A stretch of 64,000 nucleotides of DNA from assembly GCF_001598255.1 (NCBI RefSeq), contig NZ_BCYP01000038.1, positions 40,875-104,874 of the forward strand. The letters run 5' to 3'. Below the pieces are notes generated by a model that searched no databases, was not told the origin of the DNA, and was given only the letters and a program-made list of their open reading frames with translations. This document shows, one piece after another, positions 44,632 through 52,785 of this stretch (positions are counted from its first letter, which is position 1; every line of letters begins with the position of its first letter). The stretch comes from Mitsuaria chitosanitabida ATCC BAA-476 = NBRC 102408. GTDB taxonomy: Bacteria > Pseudomonadota > Gammaproteobacteria > Burkholderiales > Burkholderiaceae_C. The position numbers and the translations under genes were made by a program.

Positions 44632-45707
44632 GCGGCGGCCTCGGCGGTGCCCGCATCCTTCGCGGCGCCGGCCGTCATCTTGAAGATGCCGGTGGCGTTG
44701 CCCGCGTCGAAAGCCAGATCCAGCGCCCCCGACGCATCCAGCGGCGCGCGCTGGATGAATTCGTGGAAGCTGCCCGGCACCTCCAGCATCACGCGCTGGC
44801 CGCGGTCCTGGAACTCGCGCATCACGCGCGCGGCCTTGAACGCGGTCTGACGCACGCGGCCGGTGGCCGAGGTCTCGATCGCGTCCTTCACCGGACGCTC
44901 GAGCGCGCGCTGACGCGCGACCACCGTCTCGATGTCGGCGACGCGATCGGTCGCATGGTTGAACGCGTTGCCCTCGGTCGAGATCCAGGCCATCTCCGCC
45001 GACTCCCTCAGCAGCCGCTGATAGTCGTCCGCCTCGAAGAGCCCATGCTGACGCGCGAAGCAGCCGATCAGTTTGGGCAGCAGCGCGGCGGCGGCTTCGG
45101 TCGGCAGATCGCCGTCGCGGGCGAGGTGTTCCAGAGTCGCCAGATCCGCCGGGGACAGCGGATCGACCGAGCTCTCCAGCACCCGCGTGACCGCGTCCTG
45201 GAACTCGGCCGAGAAGCGCTCCGGATGCAGCTCGGAGACGAAGAACTGGGCGATGTCCTCGGGGAAGTCGGCGTGACGCCAGGCGCGGCCGGTCATCTTC
45301 AGACGCGGCAGCGGATAGACCGCGGCCATGCTGAAGCCCAGCGGACGCAGCACCCGCGTGATCGCGGCCTCGCCCGGCGGCAGCTGGCCCGAGGGCCAGG
45401 CCACCGTGCGCAGCGCGCCGTGGTCGAAGACCAGCTGCGCGCCGTCGCGCTGCAGATCGGCGACGTAGGCCGCCGCCATCGGCACGCGCTGCGTGACGTC
45501 CAGGAACAGCGCCATGTTCAGCGCCTGCGCCAGCTCGGCGCGCGTCACGCGCTCGCCCAGCGGGCGCAGCAGCGCCGGCACCACGTCCAGCCGCGCGAAC
45601 GCGGCGCGGGCCGCGGCGTCGTCCAGCGCGCTGCTCAGCAGATGGAACAGGCCGGAGCCGGCCGCCGCGTCGACGCGGCGCTTCAGGTCGGACGCCGCCT
45701 CAGACAT
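44625..45707 (-). CDS. hglS: 2-oxoadipate dioxygenase/decarboxylase (HglS, DUF1338)
   Basis: A 360-residue DUF1338 protein. P. putida HglS, an Fe(II) enzyme of this family, turns 2-oxoadipate into D-2-hydroxyglutarate with loss of CO2. Likely metal ligands are H96 (FDHGALRT) and H251 (STEGNAFNHATDRV), with a glutamate in the VPGSFHEFIQR segment; this follows the family pattern. R and H residues around YPLPRLKMTGRAWRH are also typical. It overlaps the dehydrogenase genes on both sides (7-8 nt), so the three are translationally coupled. Context places it in lysine catabolism. Confidence 0.9.
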   Translation of the reverse strand: MSEAASDLKRRVDAAAGSGLFHLLSSALDDAAARAAFARLDVVPALLRPLGERVTRAELAQALNMALFLDVTQRVPMAAAYVADLQRDGAQLVFDHGALRTVAWPSGQLPPGEAAITRVLRPLGFSMAAVYPLPRLKMTGRAWRHADFPEDIAQFFVSELHPERFSAEFQDAVTRVLESSVDPLSPADLATLEHLARDGDLPTEAAAALLPKLIGCFARQHGLFEADDYQRLLRESAEMAWISTEGNAFNHATDRVADIETVVARQRALERPVKDAIETSATGRVRQTAFKAARVMREFQDRGQRVMLEVPGSFHEFIQRAPLDASGALDLAFDAGNATGIFKMTAGAAKDAGTAEAAAC

Positions 45708-47205
45708 CGAACTTCACGCCCTGCGCCAGCGGCAGCTCGCGCGAGTAGTTGACCGTGTTGGTCGTGCGGCGCATGTAGGCTTTCCACGCGTCGGAGCCGG
45801 ACTCGCGGCCGCCGCCGGTTTCCTTCTCGCCGCCGAAGGCGCCGCCGATCTCCGCGCCCGAGGTGCCGATGTTGACGTTGGCGATGCCGCAGTCGGAGCC
45901 GCTCGCGCTGACGAAGGTCTCGGCCTCGCGGATGTCGTTGGTGAAGATCGCCGAGGACAGGCCTTGCGGCACGTCGTTCTGCAGCGCGATGGCCTCGTCC
46001 AGGGTCTTGTACTTCAGCGTGTACAGGATGGGCGCGAAGGTCTCGTGCTTGACGATGTCCGTCTGGGCCGGCATGCGGGCCAGCGCGGGCGCGGCATAGA
46101 AGGCCTCCGGATACTGCTGCGCCAGGGCGCGCTCGCCGCCGGTGACCTCGCCGCCCTGCTCGCGCGCGGCGGCCAGCGCCGCTTGCATCGCGTCGAAGGC
46201 GGCCTTGTCGATCAGCGGGCCGATCAGGTTGCCGGGCTCGACCGGGCTGCCGATCTTGAGCTGCGCGCGGGCGCGCTCCAGGCGGGCGACCAGCTCGTCA
46301 TGGATGGACTCGTGGGCGATGACGCGGCGCGTGGTCGTGCAGCGCTGGCCGGCCGTGCCGTAGGCGCCGAACAGGATGCCGCGCACGGCCAGGTCCAGGT
46401 CGGCGCTGGGGGTCACGATGATGGCGTTGTTGCCGCCCAGCTCCAGCAGGCAGCGGCCGAAGCGCGCGGCGACGCGCGGGCCGACCGCGCGGCCCATGCG
46501 GGTCGAGCCGGTGGCCGAGACCAGCGCCACGCGGGCGTCGTCCACCAGGGCCTCGCCGACGGCAGCGCCGCCGTTGAGCACTTGCGACAGATGCGCGGGC
46601 GCGCCGGCATAGCGGGTGACGGCCTTCTCGAACAGCGCCTGCGTGGCCAGGGCCGTCAGCGGGGTCTTCTCGCTGGGCTTCCAGATGCAGGTGTCGCCGC
46701 AGACCAGGGCCAGGGCGGAGTTCCAGGCCCAGACCGCGACCGGGAAGTTGAAGGCCGAGATGATGCCCACCACGCCCAGCGGCAGGTACTGTTCCATCAT
46801 GCGGTGGCCGGGGCGCTCGCTGGCGATGGTCAGGCCGTGCAACTGGCGCGACAGGCCCACGGCGAAGTCGCAGATGTCGATCATCTCCTGCACCTCGCCC
46901 TCGCCCTCGCTGGTGACCTTGCCGGCCTCCAGCGACACGAGGCGGGCCAGCGCGGACTTGTTGGCGCGCAGCTCCTCGCCGAACAGGCGGACCAGCTCGC
47001 CGCGCTTGGGCGCGGGCACGGTGCGCCACTGCAGGAACGCGGCCTGCGCGCGCGCGATCGCGGCGGTCATGTCGGCGGCCTTGGCCTCATGGACCGCGCC
47101 GATCACGGCGCCGTCGATGGGGCTGCGGACGGTCATCGAGCCGCCGGTCACGGCGGCGGCCGGCACGCCCAGGGCGGCCAGCAATTCAGAAGTGGTGGAA
47201 GTCAT
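45700..47205 (-). CDS. amaB: L-aminoadipate-semialdehyde dehydrogenase (ALDH7 type)
   Basis: A 501-residue NAD(P)-dependent aldehyde dehydrogenase of the antiquitin/AmaB group. Its signatures are IISAFNFPVAVWAWNSALAL, LELGGNNAIIV (catalytic glutamate region), GTAGQRCTTTRR (catalytic cysteine) and the late FGGEKETGGGRESGSDAWK. It oxidises 2-aminoadipate 6-semialdehyde to 2-aminoadipate in lysine degradation. ATG at 47205 is preferred over an upstream TTG. It overlaps the hglS gene by 8 nt and lies 157 nt after the lysine dehydrogenase gene. Confidence 0.93.
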   Translation of the reverse strand: MTSTTSELLAALGVPAAAVTGGSMTVRSPIDGAVIGAVHEAKAADMTAAIARAQAAFLQWRTVPAPKRGELVRLFGEELRANKSALARLVSLEAGKVTSEGEGEVQEMIDICDFAVGLSRQLHGLTIASERPGHRMMEQYLPLGVVGIISAFNFPVAVWAWNSALALVCGDTCIWKPSEKTPLTALATQALFEKAVTRYAGAPAHLSQVLNGGAAVGEALVDDARVALVSATGSTRMGRAVGPRVAARFGRCLLELGGNNAIIVTPSADLDLAVRGILFGAYGTAGQRCTTTRRVIAHESIHDELVARLERARAQLKIGSPVEPGNLIGPLIDKAAFDAMQAALAAAREQGGEVTGGERALAQQYPEAFYAAPALARMPAQTDIVKHETFAPILYTLKYKTLDEAIALQNDVPQGLSSAIFTNDIREAETFVSASGSDCGIANVNIGTSGAEIGGAFGGEKETGGGRESGSDAWKAYMRRTTNTVNYSRELPLAQGVKFDV

Positions 47206-47250
47206 CGAAGCATTCTCTCTCTGAGGCAAACCCTCTGTCGGCCGTAGCGA

Positions 47251-47345
47251 GCGGGGGCCAGGCTAGGCGGACGGAGCGCAGGGACCGGAACGTACTCCCT
47301 GTACGTGAGGATCCCGAGCACCGCCCAACGACGCCTGGCGCCCGC
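47251..47345. repeat. large imperfect intergenic palindrome inside the lysine cluster
   Basis: About 95 bp of imperfect dyad symmetry centred on CGTACTCCCTGTACG (47291-47305). The outer arms GCGGGGGCCAGGC (47251-) and GCCTGGCGCCCGC (-47345) match at 12 of 13 positions. It would fold as a long hairpin in RNA. Similar GTAC-centred palindromes occur between genes in many Burkholderiales; a transcript-processing or attenuating role is possible. Confidence 0.7.
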
Positions 47346-47362
47346 GCAGTAGGCCCGCTCCT

Positions 47363-48457
47363 TCAGCCGATGGATTCGACTTGGCGGGATTGTTGATACG
47401 CCTTGCCGAAGCGGTTGGCCAGGAAGTCCGGCAGCGCGACTTCTTCCTGACGGATGAAGCCCTTCTGCGGCAGCTTGCCTTCGCGGAACAGGTCGACCGC
47501 GGCGCAGATGCCGGCGGCGGTGGTGATCTGGATGGCCGACAGCGGTTGCTCGCCGTCGCGCTCGGCGAAGATCTTGCGGGCGAAGACTTCCTGCATCAGC
47601 ACGCCCTTCTTCATGCCCGACACGGTCACGAAGACCAGCACCACGTCCTGCATGGTCGCGGGCATGCTCTTGCGCATGATGTCCTTGAGCTTCTCCTGAT
47701 CGCTCTTGAGCGCCAGGTCGTCCAGCAGGAACTTCATCAGGTCGCGGTGACCCGGATAGCGGACCGTCTTGTAGTCCAGGTCGCGGACCTTGCCGTCCCA
47801 GGTCTCGCACAGCGTGCCCAGACCGCCGGAGGTGTTGAAGGCCTCGTACTCGACGCCGTCCAGCGAGAAGTGCTCCAGCCCTTCCAGCGGCAGCGCGGCG
47901 ATGGACGCGCCGTCATGGATGGCTTCGCAGGGGTGGCAGTACTCGTTGATCAGGCCGTCGACCGACCAGGTCAGGTTGTACTTCAGCGCGTTGGTCGGGA
48001 AGGCCGGCAGCGCGCCCACGCGCATCTTCACGTCCTGCAGCGAGTCGAAGCTCTTGGCCAGGTGGTGGGCGACGATGCCGATGAAGCCTGGCGCCAGGCC
48101 GCATTGCGGCATGAAGGCGGTCTTGGCGCCTTCGGCGATGCGCTTGATCTCCTTGGTCGCGGCCACGTCCTCGGTCAGGTCGAAGTAGTGGCAACCCGCT
48201 TCCAGCGCCATGTGCGCGGCGGTGATGGCCAGGTGATACGGCAGCGCGTTGACGACCACGTCGTTGCCGCGCAGCGCGGCGGCCAGCTGGGTCTTGTCCT
48301 CGGTGTCGACGGTCCTGGTCGCCAGGCCGCGATCGGCCAGCAGCTTGAGCGCGCCGGCGTTCTTGTCCATCACGGTGACTTGGTAGTCGCCGCTGCCCTG
48401 CAGCAGGGAAGCGATGGTTTGGCCGATGTGTCCGGCGCCCAGCAGTGCCACTTTCAT
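47363..48457 (-). CDS. L-lysine 6-dehydrogenase (saccharopine-dehydrogenase-like)
   Basis: A 364-residue Rossmann-fold protein of the saccharopine dehydrogenase/lysine 6-dehydrogenase family. The NAD motif LLGAGHIGQTIAS spans about 5-17. VVNALPYHLAITAAHMALEAGCHYFDL, PQCGLAPGFIGIVAHHLA and NTSGGLGTLCETWDGKVRDLDYKTVRYPGH follow lysine dehydrogenases of Geobacillus and Agrobacterium. The reaction is L-lysine + NAD to 2-aminoadipate 6-semialdehyde (cyclising to piperideine-6-carboxylate) + NH3. Saccharopine reductase activity is the main alternative, but no saccharopine-forming partner is present. It is the first gene of the lysine cluster, divergent from the Lrp gene. Confidence 0.88.
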   Translation of the reverse strand: MKVALLGAGHIGQTIASLLQGSGDYQVTVMDKNAGALKLLADRGLATRTVDTEDKTQLAAALRGNDVVVNALPYHLAITAAHMALEAGCHYFDLTEDVAATKEIKRIAEGAKTAFMPQCGLAPGFIGIVAHHLAKSFDSLQDVKMRVGALPAFPTNALKYNLTWSVDGLINEYCHPCEAIHDGASIAALPLEGLEHFSLDGVEYEAFNTSGGLGTLCETWDGKVRDLDYKTVRYPGHRDLMKFLLDDLALKSDQEKLKDIMRKSMPATMQDVVLVFVTVSGMKKGVLMQEVFARKIFAERDGEQPLSAIQITTAAGICAAVDLFREGKLPQKGFIRQEEVALPDFLANRFGKAYQQSRQVESIG

Positions 48458-48616
48458 GTCGTACTCCTTGTTCCCGAGGGGATCGATGCGATGAGCCGCA
48501 GTCTCCCCATGGGCTCTGACGAAAGAAAGCGCGAGTCCGTCGAAAAAGACTGCTATGGTGACGATTCGTCAGCCGATTCATTCGATTCGGCGAAAACGAG
48601 GGTTTATCACTAGGTC

Positions 48617-49108
48617 ATGAACGCCCGCAAAGTCCCCGCCGAGTCCAGTCCGCCCGAGACCGCGCCGGCCATGCTGCGCGACCGCGTCGACCGCGACCTG
48701 ATCGCGCTGCTGCAGGCCAACGCGCGCGAGAGCACCGCGGATCTCGCACGCAAATTGGGCGTCGCCCGCACCACGGTGGTGGCCCGGCTGGCGCGGCTGG
48801 AAGCGGACGGGCTGATCGCCGGCTACACCGTGCGGCTGGGGGGCGAGGCGGTGGAACGTGGGGTGCAGGCATTCGTCGGCATCACGGTGCAGCCGCGCGC
48901 CGGACGCGAGGTGGTCAAGCGGATGTCGCGTCTGCCGGAGCTGCGTCAACTGGCCTCCGTCAGCGGCGAGTTCGACTACATGGCCACGCTCCGGGCCGAC
49001 AGCACCGCAAGACTGGACGCGCTCCTCGACGAGATCGGCGAGATCGAGGGCGTCATCAAGACGCACACCTCGGTGCTGCTGGCGCTGCGGGTGGACCGCA
49101 GCGCCTGA
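48617..49108 (+). CDS. Lrp/AsnC-family regulator
   Basis: A 163-residue feast/famine regulator. The helix-turn-helix (DRDLIALLQANARESTADLARKLGVARTTVVARLARLEADGLI in segments) is followed by a RAM/AsnC ligand-binding domain (VGITVQPRAGREVVKRM, SGEFDYMATLRADS). It is divergent from the lysine dehydrogenase gene with 159 bp between, so it probably regulates lysine catabolism with lysine or a product as ligand. The gap holds repeated GATTCG/GATTCA half-sites near 48560-48592. The first 20 residues are not conserved. Confidence 0.92.
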   Translation: MNARKVPAESSPPETAPAMLRDRVDRDLIALLQANARESTADLARKLGVARTTVVARLARLEADGLIAGYTVRLGGEAVERGVQAFVGITVQPRAGREVVKRMSRLPELRQLASVSGEFDYMATLRADSTARLDALLDEIGEIEGVIKTHTSVLLALRVDRSA

Positions 49109-49300
49109 GTCCGTCGGCGGCTAGGCGGCGCCCGTGCGCTCGCCGGCCCCGTGGCGAGAAGCCCGCGTGAGCATCCCGTGAAGGGGGTCATGCCAGCTTG
49201 GTGAACGTGCGTAACTCCCCGTGACCGGAGGCGGCGCGCGTCAACGCGCGCAGTTGGCACGCCGTTTGCACGGAGTCGTCGCCAGCTTCAGGAGCGCACC

Positions 49301-49435
49301 ATGATCAAGCCGTCCATCCATGCCAAGCACGTCCCGCCCATGGCCGTCGGCCTGAAGGCCGTCGCCGTCGTGGCCGTCGCCTGGGGCGCCGTCTACCCGG
49401 CGCTGCTGTGGGGCCTGGGCGCCCTGCTGCCCTGA
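49301..49435 (+). CDS. 44-residue small membrane protein
   Basis: A short open frame from ATG 49301 to TGA 49435 with AGGAG seven bases upstream. The product has a basic N-terminus (MIKPSIHAKHVPPM) and one hydrophobic helix rich in Val, Ala, Leu and Trp (AVAVVAVAWGAVYPALLWG). The ribosome site and the hydrophobic pattern argue for a real gene. Function is unknown; it belongs to a small set of membrane proteins between the Lrp and GntR regions. Confidence 0.55.
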   Translation: MIKPSIHAKHVPPMAVGLKAVAVVAVAWGAVYPALLWGLGALLP

Positions 49436-49471
49436 GCGGCCGACGACACCCCGTCGCCACCAAGGTCCGCC

Positions 49472-49711
49472 ATGAAAGCCCCCGCCCGCCTCGGCGGCTC
49501 CACGCCGCTGCCCCGCCCGGACGACCGCTTGTCCGGTTCCTCCCCCGATGTCTCCGGCCATGCCTGGCGCCGCGCGCTCTTGCGCGCCGGCGGCGTGGTG
49601 CTGGCCGCCCTGCTCGTCTGGGCCGTGGTCACCCTGCTGGACCGCGCCGAGGGCGACCTGAGCCTGGTCGCCTCGCCCGCATTCGAGACCGCCGCGACAA
49701 CGCTCTGTTGA
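49472..49711 (+). CDS. small single-pass membrane protein, hypothetical
   Basis: A possible 79-residue protein. The first 30 residues are Pro/Ser/Arg-rich, followed by one membrane helix (ALLRAGGVVLAALLVWAVVTLLD) and a short periplasmic tail. A weak AAGG lies upstream of the ATG. It follows the 44-residue gene by 36 nt in the same direction, and codon bias matches the neighbours. No family was recognised. Confidence 0.5.
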   Translation: MKAPARLGGSTPLPRPDDRLSGSSPDVSGHAWRRALLRAGGVVLAALLVWAVVTLLDRAEGDLSLVASPAFETAATTLC

Positions 49712-49781
49712 TTCGAACGGCACTGGTGAGGGCCTCCGTCGGCGGGCATAGTCCGCCCGGCAACGACGGAGCGACCTCATC

Positions 49782-50363
49782 ATGTGGCCCTTGATCCTCG
49801 GATTGATCCTCTTCCTCGGACCGCACTCGGTGCGCGTCGTCGCGCCGGCCTGGCGCGAGGCCCGGCTCGCCGCCTGGGGTGAAGCGCGCTGGAAGATCAC
49901 CTACAGCCTGCTCTCGGCGCTCGGGCTGGTGCTGATCGTCTGGGGCTACGGCCAGGCCCGGATGACGCCTCAGGTGCTGTGGGCGACGCCGCGCGGCCTG
50001 AGCCACCTGACCGCGCTGCTCATGCTGCCGGCGCTGATCCTGATCGCGTCGGCGCACGTGCCGCGCAACCACGTCAAGGCGGGTCTAGGGCACCCGATGG
50101 TGATCGGCGTGATGCTGTGGGCCACGGCCCATCTGCTGGCCAACAACACGGTCGCGGACCTGGTGCTCTTCGGCGCCTTCCTGGCCTGGGCGACGCTGGA
50201 TTTCCTGTCGGCACGTCGCCGCGTGCTGCCCTCGCCGCCGCCCGGCACCGCACGGGGCACCGCGATCGCCGTCGTCGCAGGAACCGCGGTCTGGATCGCG
50301 CTGATCCTGGGGCTGCACCGGCTGATCATCGGCGTCCGCCCCTTCCCGGACCTGGGCGCCTGA
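49782..50363 (+). CDS. nnrU: NnrU family membrane protein
   Basis: A 193-residue protein with about five or six membrane helices matching NnrU. The typical start is LILGLILFLGPHSVRVVAPAWREARLAAWGEARWKITYSLLSALGLVLIVWGYG (in segments), and HxPRNHVKAGLGHPMVIGVMLWATAHLLAN is the family signature. NnrU was named from nitric oxide reduction loci, but many copies, like this one, are not near denitrification genes and their role is unclear. One such gene is present here with no denitrification neighbours. Confidence 0.88.
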   Translation: MWPLILGLILFLGPHSVRVVAPAWREARLAAWGEARWKITYSLLSALGLVLIVWGYGQARMTPQVLWATPRGLSHLTALLMLPALILIASAHVPRNHVKAGLGHPMVIGVMLWATAHLLANNTVADLVLFGAFLAWATLDFLSARRRVLPSPPPGTARGTAIAVVAGTAVWIALILGLHRLIIGVRPFPDLGA

Positions 50364-50369
50364 AACGAG

Positions 50370-50396
50370 ATCGGGAGCCGACAGGCGGCTCCCGAT
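50370..50396 (+). terminator. hairpin after nnrU
   Basis: A perfect 10-bp stem ATCGGGAGCC / GGCTCCCGAT with a seven-base loop immediately after the nnrU stop, between convergent genes. No T run follows, so it may be a weak or Rho-assisted terminator. Confidence 0.45.
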
Positions 50397-50426
50397 GCGG
50401 GGTGGGGGTGGTCGCTCGACCGGCGC

Positions 50427-51326
50427 TCAGAGGTTGCGGCGGCGCTGCAGCACCAGCAGCCAGAAGCACAGCCCCGCCACGGCCAGGCCGACGAAGAAGC
50501 GCGGTTGCATGGCCAGCTGGATCGCGCTGATCAGGTCCTCGCGGGCCCCGCCGGGGAAGCCGTAGAGCATCTCGTAGAAGCGGTCCAGGCTGAAATGGCT
50601 CTCGTCGTTGGTCTGGAAGACCAGGCTCTGACCCGCGAAGATGACCGAGCGTCCGACGCCGGCCATCTGGGCGCGCAGCGTCTCGGAGACGAAGACCGCC
50701 GCGGGCTCGCCCTTGTAGATCTTGAGGAAGGCCGACACGGCGATCACCAGCAGCGGCGCCCCCCAGCGCTTGACCCAGGCCGAGGCGGCCATCAGCGCCA
50801 GCGCGATCGGCGAGAACCACAGCACGGCCAGCGCCAGGCCGACGCCCAGGCGGATCACCAGCCAGATGGCGGCCTCGAACACCGCGGCCCACTGCATCTG
50901 CTGCAGCGAGGCGAAGCCGAGCTCCCGCACCGACATCGCGGCGCCGACCAGCAGGCCGCCGGCCACCGCCACCACGATCGCGACAATGGGCACGAGCAGT
51001 CCGTGGGCCAGCAGCGGCGCGGCGACGCTCGCGCCGTGACTGCCCGGCAGCGAGGCCCAGAACTCGATGGAGCGGTCCTGCGAATCGCGACGGGCCAGGC
51101 TCATGAGCATGTAGCCGCAGGTGGCCAGCACCAGCGCCAGGACCAGGCCCAGCGTCAGCGCCATGGACACCAGCGCCACCGGCTCGGGCGACAGCACGTT
51201 CAGGCCCTCGACCTGGCTGATGGGGACCAGCGCCAGCAGCACCAGCACCGGTCCCAGCGTCAGGCCGATCCAGGACCGCCGGTATTGCAGCCACTCGCGC
51301 AGCAGCAGCGTGTTGAAGAGCTTCAT
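50427..51326 (-). CDS. ABC transporter permease of the YtrA-type export operon
   Basis: A 299-residue inner-membrane protein with six predicted helices (for example IGLTLGPVLVLLALVPISQ and ILSPEPVALVSMALTLGLVLALVLATCGYML region) and no extended periplasmic domain. It resembles ABC-2 type permeases that pair with GntR-controlled ATPases in YtrA-type operons. It is the third gene of the gntR-ATPase-permease unit, 48 nt after the ATPase gene. The substrate is unknown; drug, peptide or cell-wall-stress export is usual for this group. Confidence 0.82.
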   Translation of the reverse strand: MKLFNTLLLREWLQYRRSWIGLTLGPVLVLLALVPISQVEGLNVLSPEPVALVSMALTLGLVLALVLATCGYMLMSLARRDSQDRSIEFWASLPGSHGASVAAPLLAHGLLVPIVAIVVAVAGGLLVGAAMSVRELGFASLQQMQWAAVFEAAIWLVIRLGVGLALAVLWFSPIALALMAASAWVKRWGAPLLVIAVSAFLKIYKGEPAAVFVSETLRAQMAGVGRSVIFAGQSLVFQTNDESHFSLDRFYEMLYGFPGGAREDLISAIQLAMQPRFFVGLAVAGLCFWLLVLQRRRNL

Positions 51327-51374
51327 GGGGAATCCTTGTTCTCTCGCACTTGGGGCGTTGGGCGGGCGCGCCGG

Positions 51375-52247
51375 TCAGGCGCTGCGCGCCTCGTTCTCGG
51401 GCTTGCGGGTCAGCGCCATGAACAGGTCGACCAGGCTGGGACGCATGCGCTGGCCCAGGTGGGCGACGGCCTCCGGCGCGACGCCGTCGAACAGCGCGGC
51501 GGGCCGGCCCTGCAGGCGGTAACGCAGCAGCGGATGGACCGCGGCGATGGCCTCGGCGGCCTCCGCGTCGTGCGACAGCGCGACGAAGCGCGAGTCCATC
51601 TCCGCCAGCGGGATGTTGAGCACCAGTCGACCCTCGTCGAGCATCATCACGTCGGACAGCAGCGACTCGACTTCCTCGACCTGGTGGGTGGAGATGATCA
51701 CGCTGCGCTCGCCGTCGCACCACTCGTCGATGAGCATCTCGTAGAAGCTCTTGCGGGACATGACGTCCAGACCCAGGGTCGGCTCGTCCAGGATCATCAG
51801 CTTGGCGTCGATGGCGGCGACCAGGGCCAGGTGCAGCTGGGTGACCATGCCCTTGGACAGGTGCTTGACGCGGTCGCGCTCGCCGACGGAGGTGCGCTTG
51901 AGCAGTTGCCGGGCACGGTCCGCGGAGAAGCGCGGCTGCAGGCCGCTCATCAGCGTGATCAGCTCCGACACCCGGGCCCAGCGCGGCAGCACGGCGACGT
52001 CGGGGATGTAGCAGAGCGAGGTGAGCAACTGGCTGCGGCTGGCGTGCGGCTCCAGCCCCAGCACCCGCAGCTCGCCCTGGGGGCGCTTCAGACCGACCAG
52101 GGTCTTCATCAAGGTGGTCTTGCCGGCGCCGTTGTGGCCCAGCAGGCCGACGACGCGTCCGGCGGGCACGGTGAAGGACAGGTCCTGCAGCGCGGGCTTG
52201 CGTCCGTAGTTGAGGCTGAGGTTCTTGGCCTCGATGAGCGTGTTCAT
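51375..52247 (-). CDS. ABC transporter ATP-binding protein
   Basis: A 290-residue ATPase. Walker A is GHNGAGKTT, followed by a signature that reads LSKGM (HLSKGMVTQLHLALVAA), slightly altered from LSGGQ, and Walker B LMILDEPTLGLD with a switch histidine in ISTHQVEE. It is closest to export ATPases of the YtrB/BcrA group. ATG at 52247 overlaps the stop of the GntR gene by 4 nt. The C-terminal 60 residues are a regulatory extension. Confidence 0.92.
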   Translation of the reverse strand: MNTLIEAKNLSLNYGRKPALQDLSFTVPAGRVVGLLGHNGAGKTTLMKTLVGLKRPQGELRVLGLEPHASRSQLLTSLCYIPDVAVLPRWARVSELITLMSGLQPRFSADRARQLLKRTSVGERDRVKHLSKGMVTQLHLALVAAIDAKLMILDEPTLGLDVMSRKSFYEMLIDEWCDGERSVIISTHQVEEVESLLSDVMMLDEGRLVLNIPLAEMDSRFVALSHDAEAAEAIAAVHPLLRYRLQGRPAALFDGVAPEAVAHLGQRMRPSLVDLFMALTRKPENEARSA

Positions 52248-52594
52248 GCGTCCTCCCAGGTCAGGTCCTTGGGGCCGAGGCCCAGGCGGCGGAGTTTCTC
52301 TCGAAGACGCGGCCATTCGTCCTCGAGGAACTGCTCCCGCTCGCTGCGCAGCAGTCGGATGCGGGCGCCGTCGCGGACGTACATGCCCAGGCCGCGGCGG
52401 CTCTCGAGCAGGCCGTCGTCGACGAGCGCCTGCAGGGCGCGGCTGACGGTCAGCGGGTTGATGAGATAGCGGCTCGCCAGCGTCCGCACCGAGGGGAGCG
52501 CCTCGCCTTCCGGCGGATCGCCGTCGAGCAGCTGCGCCGCCAGTCGATCGGCGAGCTGCTGATAGATCGGCGCTTGATCGTTCCAGCTGTGCAT
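52244..52594 (-). CDS. GntR-family regulator, YtrA subfamily
   Basis: A 116-residue GntR regulator of the short YtrA type. The winged helix domain starts WNDQAPIYQQLADRLAAQLLDG and includes LPSVRTLASRYLINPLTVSRALQALVDDGLLESRRGLGMYV, with a short C-terminal dimerisation helix. The ATG at 52594 is preferred because it matches the family N-terminus; a GTG at 52636 would add 14 residues and would place the palindromic operator inside the gene. It is first in an operon with the ATPase and permease it presumably represses. Confidence 0.9.
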   Translation of the reverse strand: MHSWNDQAPIYQQLADRLAAQLLDGDPPEGEALPSVRTLASRYLINPLTVSRALQALVDDGLLESRRGLGMYVRDGARIRLLRSEREQFLEDEWPRLREKLRRLGLGPKDLTWEDA

Positions 52595-52615
52595 GTCGCG
52601 AGGCGCCGGAGCGCC

Positions 52616-52639
52616 GGTGTGTTGCTGATGTAGCACACC
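52616..52639. promoter_or_regulatory. inverted repeat upstream of the GntR operon (candidate operator)
   Basis: Arms GGTGTGTTGCT (52616-52626) and AGCACACC (52632-52639) form an imperfect dyad about 20 bp upstream of the preferred start codon. Promoter-proximal GT...AC palindromes are usual targets of YtrA-type GntR repressors, so autoregulation is likely. Confidence 0.5.
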
Positions 52640-52785
52640 ATATCAACCCCTCCCGGGGGCCCCAAGCCGGGGGCGACGGACTGCAGAAAAGGGGGGATGA
52701 AACGTCGACGGCCGGGGACCCCCCTCCTGGGAGCGCCCCGGCCGTCGGTCCGTCCGGTCGACACGGACGGGTCAGATCGCGCGGA

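Noticed and set aside
52706..52747. Terminator for the siderophore receptor gene
   Set aside because: A 12-bp GC stem is present but the loop is long and no T run follows on the minus strand, so it was not listed as a terminator.
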